DNA from: Tricholoma matsutake
Taxonomy: Eukaryota > Basidiomycota > Agaricomycetes > Agaricales > Tricholomataceae
Length of the DNA stretch: 64,000 bases
NCBI GenBank assembly: GCA_026075535.2
Contig: AP026542.1
Location: 10,664,001-10,728,000, forward strand
Direction: 5' to 3'
Part shown: one piece after another, positions 11,291 to 22,797 of the stretch
Position numbering within the stretch: the first letter of the stretch is position 1
Layout of the letters: each line of letters begins with the position of its first letter
The notes under the pieces: model-generated
Databases searched by the model: none
What the model was told of the DNA's origin: nothing
What the model saw: only the letters and a program-made list of their open reading frames with translations
Position numbers and translations under genes: made by a program

Positions 11291-14200
11291 TCCAAAAAAA
11301 TTACCCGTCCTCCTCGAACTGAGCAGGACAACCAGTGCTTCATCGTTCGAATGAAGATCCATGGTCTCAAAGCCAACGTACTCCTCGACTCAGGGTGTAC
11401 TGTGGACTCGGTCTCTCCTGAATTCACCATTTTGGCAAATATAAAGGTGCATGAACTTATTGAGCCCGTGCCCCTCCAATTGGGAACGGTGGGGATTCGA
11501 TCCAAGATTAACTTCGGGCTCTTTGCCGAGTTCAAATTGAGAACTGTGAAAGTGGATCACTACTTCGATGTGATCAACCTCGATAGATATGATGCTATCG
11601 TGGGGACAGTGTTCATGAGGAAGTATGGCATCATCCTCGACTTTGAACGAGACCAGGTGTGGTTTCAGGGGCAAGTCCTCCCCACCATTGTCGAGAGCAA
11701 GAGCACGTTTTGACAGGTACGTCGATATGCCATGAGAACTCAACCTGTACAGGATGAGTGACTCAACAGCGGCCCTAGTGCTGCTGTCAGTGGGTTGAAG
11801 GGCCCCAACCAGTTGGGGTTAAGTGCAGTTTCCACCCAGCCTCCTTCCAGGGGTCAGGCTTCCATGACAATGGTGGAAGAGAGGGATGTCGATTGTCCCC
11901 AGAAGGGACAGGGGTTGGGTGTTTCCGACCCCATACTACTGGGCCCCGAAGATGAAGACTGGGATACCTTGGAAAAGGATCCCGACAAGGAGCCTATGAG
12001 TGATCATGAGGGTGATGGCAAATGGGATGAACTCGTTGAGGAATTTACTCAGGACTGTTATCCCAAAGGACTGAAGTGTGGTCCCAGTCCTGGTCGACCC
12101 ACTGTATCCGAGGTCCTCTCAGAGCAGCAACTGACCGACTTGAATGAAGCGCTCTTCACCATCTGCGAAGAGCTAGCAGAGAGTGCCAAGGCCCAAGGAC
12201 CTTTGGATAAACAGGACATTCGCTGATTGCGGGAGGAATGGCTTGAAATATGTAAGGACATCCTAAGGGGTGTACCCGAACAACCTCCCCCGATGAGGGA
12301 GATCAACCATCAGATACCCTTGGTGGATGAAAAGAAGAGGTATAACTATCACTTGCCTAAATGCCTGGACTCGATGAGACAACCTCTCGCCGATAAGATC
12401 GAGAGATACTGCCGGGCAGGATGGTGGAGGCCTGCTCGCATGGAGCAGGCTGCCCCAATGTTGGTGGTTCCCAAGAAAAATGAGGACATCCGCACTGTGG
12501 TGAATGCGAAGAAAAGGAATGACAACACAGTTAAAAACGTGACGCCATTCCCTGATCAGGACCTGATCAGGTTGGACGTAGCTTGAGCAAAATATCGTTT
12601 GAAGATTGATTTGTCCAACGCCTATGAACAGATCCCAGTGGAACCAGGGGATATCTGGAAAACTGTGTTTGCAATGGTACTGGGCACTTTTGAGAGCCTA
12701 GTAATGCAGCAGGGCGACTGCAATGCCCCAGCCACTTTCCAACAGTTGATGAACTCTATATTTCAGGAGTACATCGGCCAGTTCATGCATGCTTATCTAG
12801 ATGACATCTTCATGTTCAGCGACTCTGTTGAGGAACATCAACGTCATCTTAAGCTCGTGTTTGATAAACTATGAGAGCATGAACTGTACTTGCATGCAGA
12901 TAAGTGTGAGCTATATGCTGAGAAACTTGAGTGTCTCGGACATATGATTGACAACTATGGACTCCACGCCAACAGCGATAAGATGGCGAGGATATGAGAA
13001 TGGAAGGTACCTCGGAATTATCACGAGGTTCAGCAATTCTTGGGTCTGGTGCAGTACCTAGCCCATTTCCTCCCTGATATTTCAGCCTACACCAGTCCAC
13101 TCTCCGCCATGACGAAGAATGGACAATCTTTCCATTGGTGCCCCCTGCACGATAGCTGTTTCCAGTCTATCAAGGACATCTGCTGCTCGACCCCGGTACT
13201 GAAGCCGATTGATGCTAGTTCCCCAGAGCCCATCTGGGTGATCTGCGATGCTTCAGTGTTCGGAGTTGGGGCCATGTACGGTCAGGGACCTGAATGGCAG
13301 AGCTGTCGACCTGCCGGATTCCTATCCAAGAAGTTTTCGGATGCCCAAAAGAACTACAGGACCTTTGAGCATGAAACGATAGCAATACTTGAGGCGCTGC
13401 TCAAGTGGGAGGACAAGCTGATAGGTCAGCGACTCCACGTCGTGACCGATCATAAGGCTCTGGAGTTTTTCCAGACCCAGCGTTGATTGTCTGCCTGACA
13501 GTCCCGATGGATGGAGTACCTATCTCGATTCAACTTTGACATACAATATGTCAAAGGAAACCTAAACAAGGTTGCTGATGCCCTTTCACGATATTACCAG
13601 TTTGATAACTGGGAGGATGCCCCATTGGTGCAACATTATGTGTTCGCCGACGTGCGACTGGATCCCATGCATGAGGATTTGCCTTGGGACCATCATCTGG
13701 AAATTAGGAATTGAGTCATCAAGACTCGATCAGCACAGGCCCAGGCTCGTCGGGCAGGAGAGCACCTAAGGGCCCTGCGCGAAAGGGTGGAAGATCGAGA
13801 ATTAGCTGTGGCTGAATTAGCCAGGGCTCGAGCCAAGGATGGAGTAGACGTTCCAAAGGATCCCATGGATGGAGACCCCACGGTATACGAATCCTTGGCA
13901 AAACACCAGGATTTGAAGGTGTTTCTTTCGGAGCTTGACCCGATGGATGAGGACATCCAATGGGGTTATAAGTCCAACAAGGTCTTTGGCAAAATCCTCG
14001 ATGATCCCAAGGATCATCCCGACTTTGCGGTAGTCAATGGGATAATCTGGACAAAGAACAAGGGAGGTGTACGAGTGGTCTGCGTACCCTTGGCTCCATC
14101 CAAGGACACCACCTTGCACGGTCATATCATTGACCAGGCTCACTCGATCATTGGGCACTTTGGCCCAGCGAAAACCTCTGAATATATAAGGAGATGGTAT

Positions 14201-15442
14201 TGGTGGCCCCGCCTCCAATACGAAGTGGATAAATTCTGTGAATCGTGTGAGGCATGCGTTCAATCTAAGGGGGAGTATCGCTCCCCCCTAGGTAAGCTGC
14301 ATTCGTTGCCGATCCCAATCCGCCCTTGGGAATCCATAGGAATGGACTTTATTGGTCCATTCCCTGAGTCTGAAGGGTTCAACTACCTATGGGTAGTTAT
14401 ATGCCGATTGTCATCCATGGTACATCTAGTGCCTATAACTATCACCACCACCGCCTCTGAATTGTCGTCTCTTTTCATCAAAGAGATTGTGAGGTTGCAT
14501 GGGTTACCCAGATCAATTGTTTCTGACCGGGATTCCAAGTTCACCTCCTGCTGGTGGCAGGAGGTACACCATATCCTGGATGTCAAACTGTTGATGTCTA
14601 CTTCTTTCCACCCTCAAATAGATGGTGCTACCAAACGAGCCAATTGCTCGATCACACAGATATTGTGATCTTTCGTGGCATCAAGCCAGAAAGACTGGGT
14701 GAAATTCCTAGCCCTGGTGGAGTTTGCGATCAACTCCACCATTAATCGAGCAACCGGTATGGCCCCATTCGAGGTGACCTATGGATATCTTCCCTGCATG
14801 ATGCGAGAGATAGTCAACCCAGAGCAAGTGCCACCCGGGGTGTGGACCTTTGCGATGGATGCATTGCGCAACATGGCTATCGCTCATGACAGTATCATTG
14901 CAGAGCGAGTTTTCCAAAGGTTCCATGCCAACAAGCGGCGTGGAAAGGAGCCAGAAATCAGGCCAGGGGAGAAGGTTTACTTGTCCACTAAGAACCTTAA
15001 CCTTCCCAAGGGGAGGGCCGGTAAACTCCTCCACAAATTCATAGGACCGTATGAGGTCCTTCAAAGTTACCCAGATACATCAAATTACGATTTGGACTTA
15101 CCTTCCAAACTCCAGAGTCGAAGGGTGCATGGCAGGTTCCATGTGAATCTGCTGCGTCCCCATTTCCCAAGCGACGATGCCCTGTTTCCTAACAGGAGAT
15201 GTCTAGATCCTTATGACTTCGGCATGCCTGACGACGCCAAGTGGTGGGTCGAGGAGATCACAGCCCATCGATGGAAGGGACGTGCATTGGAATTGGAGGT
15301 GAAGTGGAGTGTTGGTGAGTCCACTTGGGAACCCCTGGCAGTCTGCAATGAGTTGGCAGCCCTGGATGCATACTTGGCCCTTGTGGGGGCCAAGGACTGG
15401 AATGAATTGCCCAAGCGTGCACCAGCACGCAAGAGGCGATGA
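11291..15442 (+). pseudogene. Gypsy-1 pol: protease, RT, RNase H, integrase, chromodomain
   Basis: Domains in order are: aspartic protease (VLLDSGCTVDSV at about 11380); RT at 12227-13000 (KIDLSNAYEQIP, and YLDDIFMF at about 12796, both intact); RNase H at 13040-13560 (ICDASVFGVGA, VTDHKALEFF); integrase with an HHCC finger (HIIDQAHSIIGHF...CESCEAC); the DDE core (MDFIGPFPE, VSDRDSKF); and a chromodomain (WWVEEITAHRWKG, WSVGESTWEP). The integrase Glu is Lys (DGATKRAN, AAA at 14633), readable as GAA changed at a CpG. In-frame TGA stops occur at 11711, 11759, 12224, 12584, 12872, 12996, 13484, 13496, 13712 and 14666. The stop at 13496 sits where the family has Arg in LSARQ. Chromodomains guide insertion to heterochromatin in known chromoviruses. 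Confidence 0.92.
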
Positions 15443-15642
15443 GACTTCCTGACTTGGTCGAGAAGGCCAGGAGAGGAGATGCTTGGGCCCTCCCACTAAG
15501 GGTGGGAATTCCTTAGTGGGAATTATGAGCTTCACTGGTGAAGCTGTCACGCTTTTCCCCAGGCATGGGAAGGTACTGTATAGTTGACCGGCAGAGTTGA
15601 ATGTGAAAATTTTTTCTCTCTTCCTCAAGCCCATCCTTCACT

Positions 15643-18051
15643 ATGGATGGCCAGTCCAACAACTCCATGGACAGTTCACACTCATTTGGGCGACGCGGTC
15701 GTGAGGTGGACATGCCTCAAAGGGGGAGGGATAGAAGGGAGGATACGCAGGGAAGAAGGGACCTCGAACTGCAAGGCTCGAGGAGAGACAATAGAAGAAG
15801 GAGGTCCCCCTCAACCAGCGGCTCAGTGGAGTACACTAGGGTTGACCAGAGACACAGGACGCGGGCCGCTCCCCCTAGGGAGGAGTGGAAATATGATGGT
15901 CACCTGGGAATCATTGTTCACTGGGTTGGGTGTGAAACATGTAAGTCCTACGTGATGCACGTGTATCAACATGAGTTTGAGCAGGACAGGGATTATCTCG
16001 AATCTTGGGATCGACAAGACTGAGCCCTCACAGCGGAGGTCAGACGTATTGCAGAGCGAACGTATGACAGCTACGACGACGAGATCGCCGACCTCAAGGC
16101 CAAGATTCACAGCCTCAAGGATCAGCTGGACCGATATCGAGAGGACCAGCCAGTTAAGCAACCCCGTGCTCGCGAGCCATCCCCAGTGTCTGGGACGCCC
16201 GCTCAACCCAATTATGCAGGTGCTGTGTCCAGGCCTGTATCGGTACCCACCGGTCCTTCCCACCTTCCTCGTACCTCTGTCGAGGCCATGGATGTGGATA
16301 TGAAGGCCATCCAATATCCACCACTTCCACCTGTTTCTCCAAAGCAACCCGTCTCTTCCTCCATAACACATCCCCAGTCAGCCAATTGGGTACCCGCACC
16401 TAGGGAGCCCCCACCAACCTCTCCCGAGCTTCCCCGGAATACCGTGGAGTTCAATTGCTGGGCGGTTGCTGCCCAACGAGAAGGAAATGAACTGGACCTT
16501 CGATGGGCCCAGTCCTTTGCACGTATTGCCAGTCTGACTCCTCCCACGGATCGCACTCCACTCATGAGCCATGCGCTCGCGACCTGGAGACTTCCCAAGT
16601 GGTTGCCAGTGGAATGCCAGTCAGCGAAGGGAATATGCCGACTCCAAGACCCTGACCGGATGCCTCAGCCTCCGATCAATGACTCACCCGAGTCTTGGGC
16701 TTGGTTCATGCATTGACAACTCTTTCAATTCCAGAACTCTTCTGGGTTGATCTTGGACCACTCACGAGTTAGCCTCCCTCACGTTCAAGGCATGCTACTC
16801 ATGAGACAGCAAATTCCTTCTGGGTTACTTCAGAAGCAAAAGCAACTTCTGCAACTCCTTCTGGCCGAGGTGTTCTGTACCCCCGGTTTATACCGACATA
16901 CCCGCCAGAACCTACACCTTTCTATGAGCATACGGCATGACCGACAGTTCATGGCTCCCATTTCCCCTAACCTCACTCTGGATGATGTCGTGAGCCATCT
17001 CGCCCTTCTCGGAGTCTCTGACCATGAGGTCAGAGAGGCCTACCATTATGGGCTAGGATGGATCACTTGGGCGGCTGAATCCCAACGTGAAGAAGACTCA
17101 GCTCCAGCATTGGAGGTGTTGCAATGGTTGAGACAGTTGTCCGCTCCCGATGCCTTGGATGCCCTGTTGATGATGGAGCCCAAGTGGTGGATCACACCAC
17201 CTGGGAGTCGATGTTTGACACAGCCCCTGCCCCCCAAGAGGAAGCGAATGCCCGAGATGACCGACCGGGTCTCCCCTTTGGGTGGAAACCCAGGGCTGTC
17301 CGCTTCAATGCATGCGGTGTCTTGACTTCCAGTGTCTTCTCCTGTACTCCCAGTGACTGCTCCGAGTTTGGTGATTCCCCTGTCTGCAAGATCATCCGGT
17401 ATACGATCTCTATCCATTCACCCTGGGCTGCCTTCGGCCAGGTTGCACATACATACACCCACCACGACAGTTACTGCTGCCATTTTTCCAAAACCCCTAG
17501 ATCCCACTCCTACTCAACCTATCGTCACGGCTGAGTCCAACCCCATTACTGGGCCTTCCCAACCCGGTCCATCTACTGCCTCCCAGGTGTTAGAGACCCC
17601 TGACTACGAGGATGGAGGATGGACCTATGTGGGCCCTCCTCGTCAAACCAAGACCGAGAAGAATCGGGCCAAGAATGAGAGAAGGAGACAGCGAGCCGCT
17701 GCCATGGGTGTGGCTTCTACCGAGCCTGGAGAAATCCAGGATCGTTTCCCAGTTGCTCGTGTCACCCGGAGCAAGCAAAACAAAAAGGGAGATAGTACCG
17801 AGGAGACTGACTCAGTATCTGATGACGTGGAAGACAACCCGGTTACTACGACTGTTCCCCTCGGAGGAGAACAGTCCCCCAGTCCTTCCCCAGCCGACTC
17901 TTCTCCCCTCACTCTGGTATCGCAAACCATGGCTCCTCTTACCCCTACCATTCAATCCACCCCGCTCGGAGGCAGTATGGATCTCGATGACCTGGCCGAC
18001 ATGGTTCCATTGCCCCCTTCCCCTCCTCGCCCCGGCGAGGAGACAAAATAG
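15643..18051 (+). pseudogene. Gypsy-1 second long ORF downstream of pol, function unknown
   Basis: A sense-strand frame of about 800 codons opens at ATG 15643, 200 bp after pol, and runs to TAG 18049. It is broken only by TGA at 16021, 16714 and 17323, each readable as CGA. The N-terminus is Arg/Ser/Asp-rich (GRRGREVDMPQRGRDRRE). A region of about 35 residues near 16050-16150 has coiled-coil character (DDEIADLKAKIHSLKDQLD). A Pro/Ser-rich middle follows, then helical stretches at 16747-17320 and a basic patch (KTEKNRAKNERRRQRAAA) near 17660. I see no signal peptide or transmembrane segment in it, so it is not an envelope protein. It decayed in the same way as gag-pol, so it belonged to the element when it inserted. 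Confidence 0.7.
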
Positions 18052-18150
18052 ATTATCCTACATTCCAATCCTCCACCCCGCTCAGACGTGGACTGGATAT
18101 CACTGTTCCACCCTCCTGCTTTTCTGTCTCCATCCTCACTTAGGTCGAAG

Positions 18151-18285
18151 ATGTCTTATTATACTTTTGGACTTCTGGTACGTATCTTGTTTCCTTTGGG
18201 TTTTTGGCTTGGACCATGGGTCCAAGCCAGAAGGGGAGAATGTAGTGATCCAGACTGTTGCCCAGTCTTTACATTTATTATATAG
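18151..18285 (+). CDS. Short hydrophobic ORF running through the polypurine tract
   Basis: In the same frame as the upstream long ORF, an ATG at 18151 opens 44 codons that contain a hydrophobic segment (FGLLVRILFPLGFWLGPW). The frame then crosses the polypurine tract (codons for ARRGE) into the 3' LTR and stops at TAG 18283. It may be chance, but gypsy-2 has a longer membrane ORF in the same place. No family is recognised. Confidence 0.3.
   Translation: MSYYTFGLLVRILFPLGFWLGPWVQARRGECSDPDCCPVFTFII
18229..18240 (+). other. Gypsy-1 polypurine tract
   Basis: The 12-base purine run AGAAGGGGAGAA lies directly before the TG of the 3' LTR. This is the usual place of the plus-strand primer in Ty3/gypsy elements. 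Confidence 0.85.
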
Positions 18286-18418
18286 TATTTGTTCCAGCCC
18301 CCGGTCCCTTTATAAGGGACGGTGTTTAATGACGACAGTAGACTTTACACCTGGCAAAATTATACGTTAATTGTGTTCTTGCCTTGTGTGAATTAAGTCT
18401 ACCCTCCGGTGTACTACA
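18241..18418 (+). repeat. Gypsy-1 3' LTR
   Basis: 178 bp, TG...CA, followed directly by the TSD GTTAG at 18419-18423. It keeps several CpG sites that are TG or CA in the 5' LTR, and the reverse also occurs. Confidence 0.95.
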
Positions 18419-18423
18419 GTTAG

Positions 18424-19483
18424 TATCTTTGCTTTTGGCAGGTCTTTTGGAACTTAGGTGCACTTGCTATGTTGTAACCTTTGGGCAACATGTTTGACTC
18501 TTTCAAGGCGCTATTCACTTGAGTTACAAATTACAGAGGCACCATCATCGATGTATATAAGCTGCATCTGTCTCGCTCGTTCAGATGATCATATTCTCTT
18601 TCTCCTGTGATAAAATGGCTTTCTGATCATCACGGGGTATTTGCATCTTCCCAGATAGTCTCTCTGAATATTTTGGATTTGTTGTTACCCTGAATGCTGA
18701 GGATGCACATTTGCTATCGTCGCCATGCAGCATTTTGCATTCTTTCTGGCATCCCTGAAAAATTTGAACTTTTTTGTCTTGCTGTTTCCTTGAAAGCCAG
18801 GAATGCAGGTTCTTCTGTTTTTCTTATTTCTGCCAAATGTGCAGAGATTGCAATGAGATGTTGATACACTGTGAATTGCTCTTGTTTTACTTCTTTAACC
18901 TGTTGCAAAAAGATTGCATCATCTGACTTTCCTAGTTCTTTGATCAATTATGGCCTCATCATCTTCATTAGCTGATCTCATGCCTGCACTTGTGACTCAG
19001 GTGTTCTCGTCTGGCTTCATGCTATTTGTGATGCATCAATATTCTTTTGTTGCTTCTCCCAACTCTCTCCGGTATTTTGGTGCTGGCAGATCCTTCTTAT
19101 CGCTCACCTGCCTTGTTGCTCAGCTGACATGCACAGCAAGAATTCACTTCATGACTGTCCACATTCCATCATTTGTTGCACATTGTGGTTACCATTCAAT
19201 CTTTGAAAGTGTGCCAATTCAAACTTTGAATTACCCTGATTGTCACTTCTCGAACACTTGTGTGCATTCTTTTTTTTTTTTAGTAAATTCTTGTCATCCC
19301 TTCCTGCCATTGTCTTTCTGATGTGTCTTCACAAAAAAGAAAACAGGTGGCAGTGTCCTTCCTTGTTTTTTATGCCTGTTTCTGGCAGATAAGGACCATG
19401 CTGTATAAAATCTTGAATGTTGCCCACATTGCTGCAGTATCTTGCCCCTGCCCTCCTGACCATAATCACATCATCTCAAAGAA
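18424..19483. other. Non-coding or decayed stretch
   Basis: I recognise no gene. A 77-codon minus-strand open stretch (18947-18714) encodes a charged peptide with no known motif and may be a decayed exon. Confidence 0.35.
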
Positions 19484-21170
19484 ATGCCTCCCAAGTCCAC
19501 TTCCAAAGCCAGCAGGTGTGTACCTGTCACTTGCTCTTCTTCCTTGAATGTTACCTGATCTTGTTGTGTATTTGAAGCTCCCCTGCTAAAACACCTATCA
19601 AGTCACCCAAAAAATTGTTCAAGTACTTATTTGTGGTTTCTCACTGTGATGCTATAACTCATTGTTTATTCCCCAGAGAGGAAATTGACATCCAGTCATC
19701 CATTATCATTCCTGTTTTTGCCTTCTATGTTCTACTGCACTCATACATTTGGAATCCCTACTTGCAACCTCATCAATGACAAGCTTGCCATGAGCTCTCA
19801 AATGTAAGCTGTTGTTTGTGTACATAGTTATACATCTCTAATTTGTTTGCAGCGCTACTACCAGCCCCAAGAAATGCAAGAGTCAACCCACTGTTGACTC
19901 TGATTCTTCTGATGTGTGAGTATCTTCGTGCCAATTTATTATATGCCTCACTTTTTGTCTCACTTTTTGTCCCAGGGAGATTGTTGAGCCTCCAGCCTCA
20001 CCGGCCAGAAAGTGCGTGAAGAAAACACCTCCTCCCAGAACTAAGAAATATGATCTTTTACTTGCAATTTCAGTGATGTGTGTGGAACATATTCTATTGT
20101 TTGCTCACAACGCTAACCCTTTTCTGTGCTAGCACTGCATTGGATAGTGTACTGACTGAAGCTTTGTCACCCACTGTCAACTTTGGATCTGCAAAGTAAG
20201 CTTGTGGTCTTCTACTTCCCCTTGTATTAGGCTCACCTTTCATTAGAAATGCTCCTGAAGGTCACCCAAAGTTTGTGGCTTTTGATTTTGTGTCATGTTC
20301 AATGGTTTGCTTATGCTTATGCTTCTGGTAAGGAGGACTGTTGTGAAGACTGCCAAGGTGAAGGTGACCCATAGTGATGTGCTCAAGACCAAGTTAGTTC
20401 TCAGCATCTTCAGTGTTTTGGTACCTCACATAATATTCTGTAGATTGAAGACTTTGAAGGAGGCTCTCCAGCCAATCACACATAAATCACATGCATTGCC
20501 TTCTACATATGTATTGCTCCATATCCTCTTTGTTTCCAGTACTTACTGTGTTGTTTCTAGTCTATCTCCTGCTTCTGAGGGCGAGTGTGCCCTGTCTGAA
20601 CTGACTGACTTGGATGACAACCTTCCCGATGTGTTGCAGTGCATCACATCGTACTCTATTCTATCTGAGCTCGCAACTGACCAGCACACCAGATTGATTT
20701 CTGCTGATATGAAAGGCAAGGGCAAGGTATTGGATTTGACATTGTGCATTGTAGTGTTTGTATTTCCTGTGCTTTGAACTCATGGTTTTGTTTGGTGTGT
20801 AGTGTCAAGGACAGTCCTGAGTGTGATGTTGATGCTGCTACTGCTGAATCTGAGGAAGGCAAACAGGTTGTGGAGTGGGTGGCTTCTGATGAGGAATTGT
20901 GAGTTAACTATCTCATTTGTTTATTACATATTCTGATGTAGTGCAGGGTTGCTGCCCCTCAATCTGATGCTGTGCTTGCTGATACCATTGCCGAGGCAGT
21001 GGAAGAAGAAGAAGGGTTCTCTGTGATGTTGTTGTCTTGTCAGGGCCCATTGCTGGTCAAGACCTATCTATCAAGGTCTTCCTGCTCTCCCATGCATGAT
21101 TTTGCTTATGCTTCAATTTTCAGACTTTGGCTTCCTGCTTCCTCAAGGCGTCTATGTGAAATTGAGCCAT

Positions 21171-22797
21171 TTATGGGTTAAGGCTGAACATGAGTCTACT
21201 CACGGATGACTCGGATCCATACTCATGAGTATTCTCACATAGAAAACACTTACTCGGATCTGCATGGGTATTTTCCCATGGATGATCCAGATCCGTGAGT
21301 GGAAAACCCGTGGGTATGTAAGTACTTGTATGGGTAGAGACAAGTACTCATAGGTAACTCATGGGTAACTGTCTGTCATTTTGTGCAAGTAGATAGAATG
21401 TACAATAATGTTAGATTACTATCTGAGTGATGGGTAGGTGTTGAACAGGTGAGTTAGTGTTTGTAGCACTGTAGTTCAGTAATACCTTAGCAATTCCTTT
21501 TATAAACTTGGATTCTGCACTGTGTACAGTATATATACAGATCCCCCAAAGCACTAGTCAAATGGTGCAGCCATTATTCTATACCAATCAGCCTTCCTCC
21601 TCATTCCTTTAAAAAGCCCATAGCATCATAACTCAATAACTATGTAATGGTTCCTTTCATAAACCTGTATTGCACACTGTATACGGCATATCCACATTGT
21701 CCCCAAACCACTAGTTGAAGGATGTAGCCATTATATTATAGTATCCACCCCTTCCTCCTCATTTCTCCAAAAAACCCATAGCATCATAACTCGGTAATTA
21801 TGCAACAATTTTTTCCATAAACTTGGACTCCATACTTTACATAGCATATCTACATTGTCCCCAAAGCACTAGTAGTATGGTGTAGCGGTTGTATTATAGT
21901 ATCCACCCCTTCCTCCTCATTCCTCTAAAAAACATGTAGCATCAGAACTCGGTAATTATGCAACTATTCCTCTCATAAACTCGGATTCCATACTGTACAT
22001 AACATATCTACATTGTTCCCAAAGCACTAGCGGAATGGTGTAGCGGTTATATTATAGTATCCACTCCTTCCTCCTCATTCCTCTAAAACCCCATACCATC
22101 ATAACTCAGTGATTATGCAACAATTCCTTTTGTAAACTTTGATTCCATGCTGTATATAATATATCTACATTGTCTATAGAGCACTAGTTGAATGGTGTAG
22201 CAGTTATACTATAGTATCCACCCCTTCCTCCTCATTCATCTAGAAACCTCGTAGCATCATAAGTTAGTAATTATGCAATGATTCATTTGATAAATTAGGA
22301 TTCCACACAATACATAGCATATCTACATTGTCCCCACTGCACTAGTTTAATGGTGAAGCCATTATTTTTATAATAACCACTCTTTCCTCCTCACTCCCAA
22401 AAACCCACATCATCATAACTCAATAATGCCACTGCTTTGCCTTTTGTAACCTTGGATAATACACTTAATACTGTATATCTACACTGTCCCCAAAGCACTA
22501 GTCCAATGGTGCAGTCATTCCTTAATGGCAAACACCTCTTCCTGCTCATTTCTCCAGCATTTCTCTCAACAACTCTTAACACTGTAAATAAATAATTCTG
22601 GAGTTATTCCCTTCATCAACTGGTATTCTACACTCCATATAGTATCTTTACATCTACCCAAAAGCACTAGGCAAACATTGCAATGGTTCATGCACGAGTA
22701 CTTGCATGAGTACTTGTGCCTGCAAAAACTGATACTCGGATCCTCAAGGATCTGTTCCCATGGATGACCCAGACTCGTGTTCAGCCTTATTATGGGT
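21171..22797. mobile_element. Non-autonomous hAT-like element (21179-22789) with 8-bp TSD
   Basis: The element begins TAAGGCTGAACATGAGTCT and ends with its inverted copy, with one mismatch in 19 bp, itself a CG/CA type change (AACAT versus AACAC, read at GTGTT/ATGTT). It is flanked by TTATGGGT at 21171-21178 and 22790-22797, a perfect 8-bp duplication as made by hAT transposases. It is 1611 bp long and has no transposase ORF. Subterminal GGATCC/GATGAC-type motifs recur at both ends. Most of its interior is a tandem array. Confidence 0.85.
21465..22690. repeat. Tandem array, about 8 copies of a 156-160 bp unit
   Basis: The phrase GCATCATAACTC or a variant starts at 21623, 21781, 21939, 22096, 22254 and 22410, a spacing of 156-158 bp. 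A degenerate copy lies before it (from about 21465) and another after it (from about 22570). Each unit contains CACTAGT/GCACTAG, TCCACCCCTTCCTCCTCATT and a pyrimidine-rich segment. The whole array lies within the hAT-like element. Confidence 0.85.

Larger units (their letters stand above)
8323..18418 (+). mobile_element. Gypsy-1: complete, decayed Ty3/gypsy chromovirus with extra ORF
   Basis: The 10.1-kb element has LTRs at 8323-8496 and 18241-18418, each TG...CA, a 5-bp TSD, gag and pol in a single frame (8660-15442), and a chromodomain at the pol C-terminus. A second long frame follows at 15643-18051. The polypurine tract is at 18229-18240. I did not recognise a tRNA primer-binding site after the 5' LTR. 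The coding frames carry many TGA stops and the integrase Glu is lost, so this copy is not autonomous. Confidence 0.95.

Noticed and set aside
15643..18051. The gypsy-1 downstream ORF as an envelope gene
   Set aside because: It has no signal peptide, transmembrane segment or cysteine pattern; it is reported only as an ORF of unknown function.
21465..22690. CRISPR-like regular spacing
   Set aside because: The whole 158-bp unit is repeated, with no unique spacers, and the DNA is eukaryotic.
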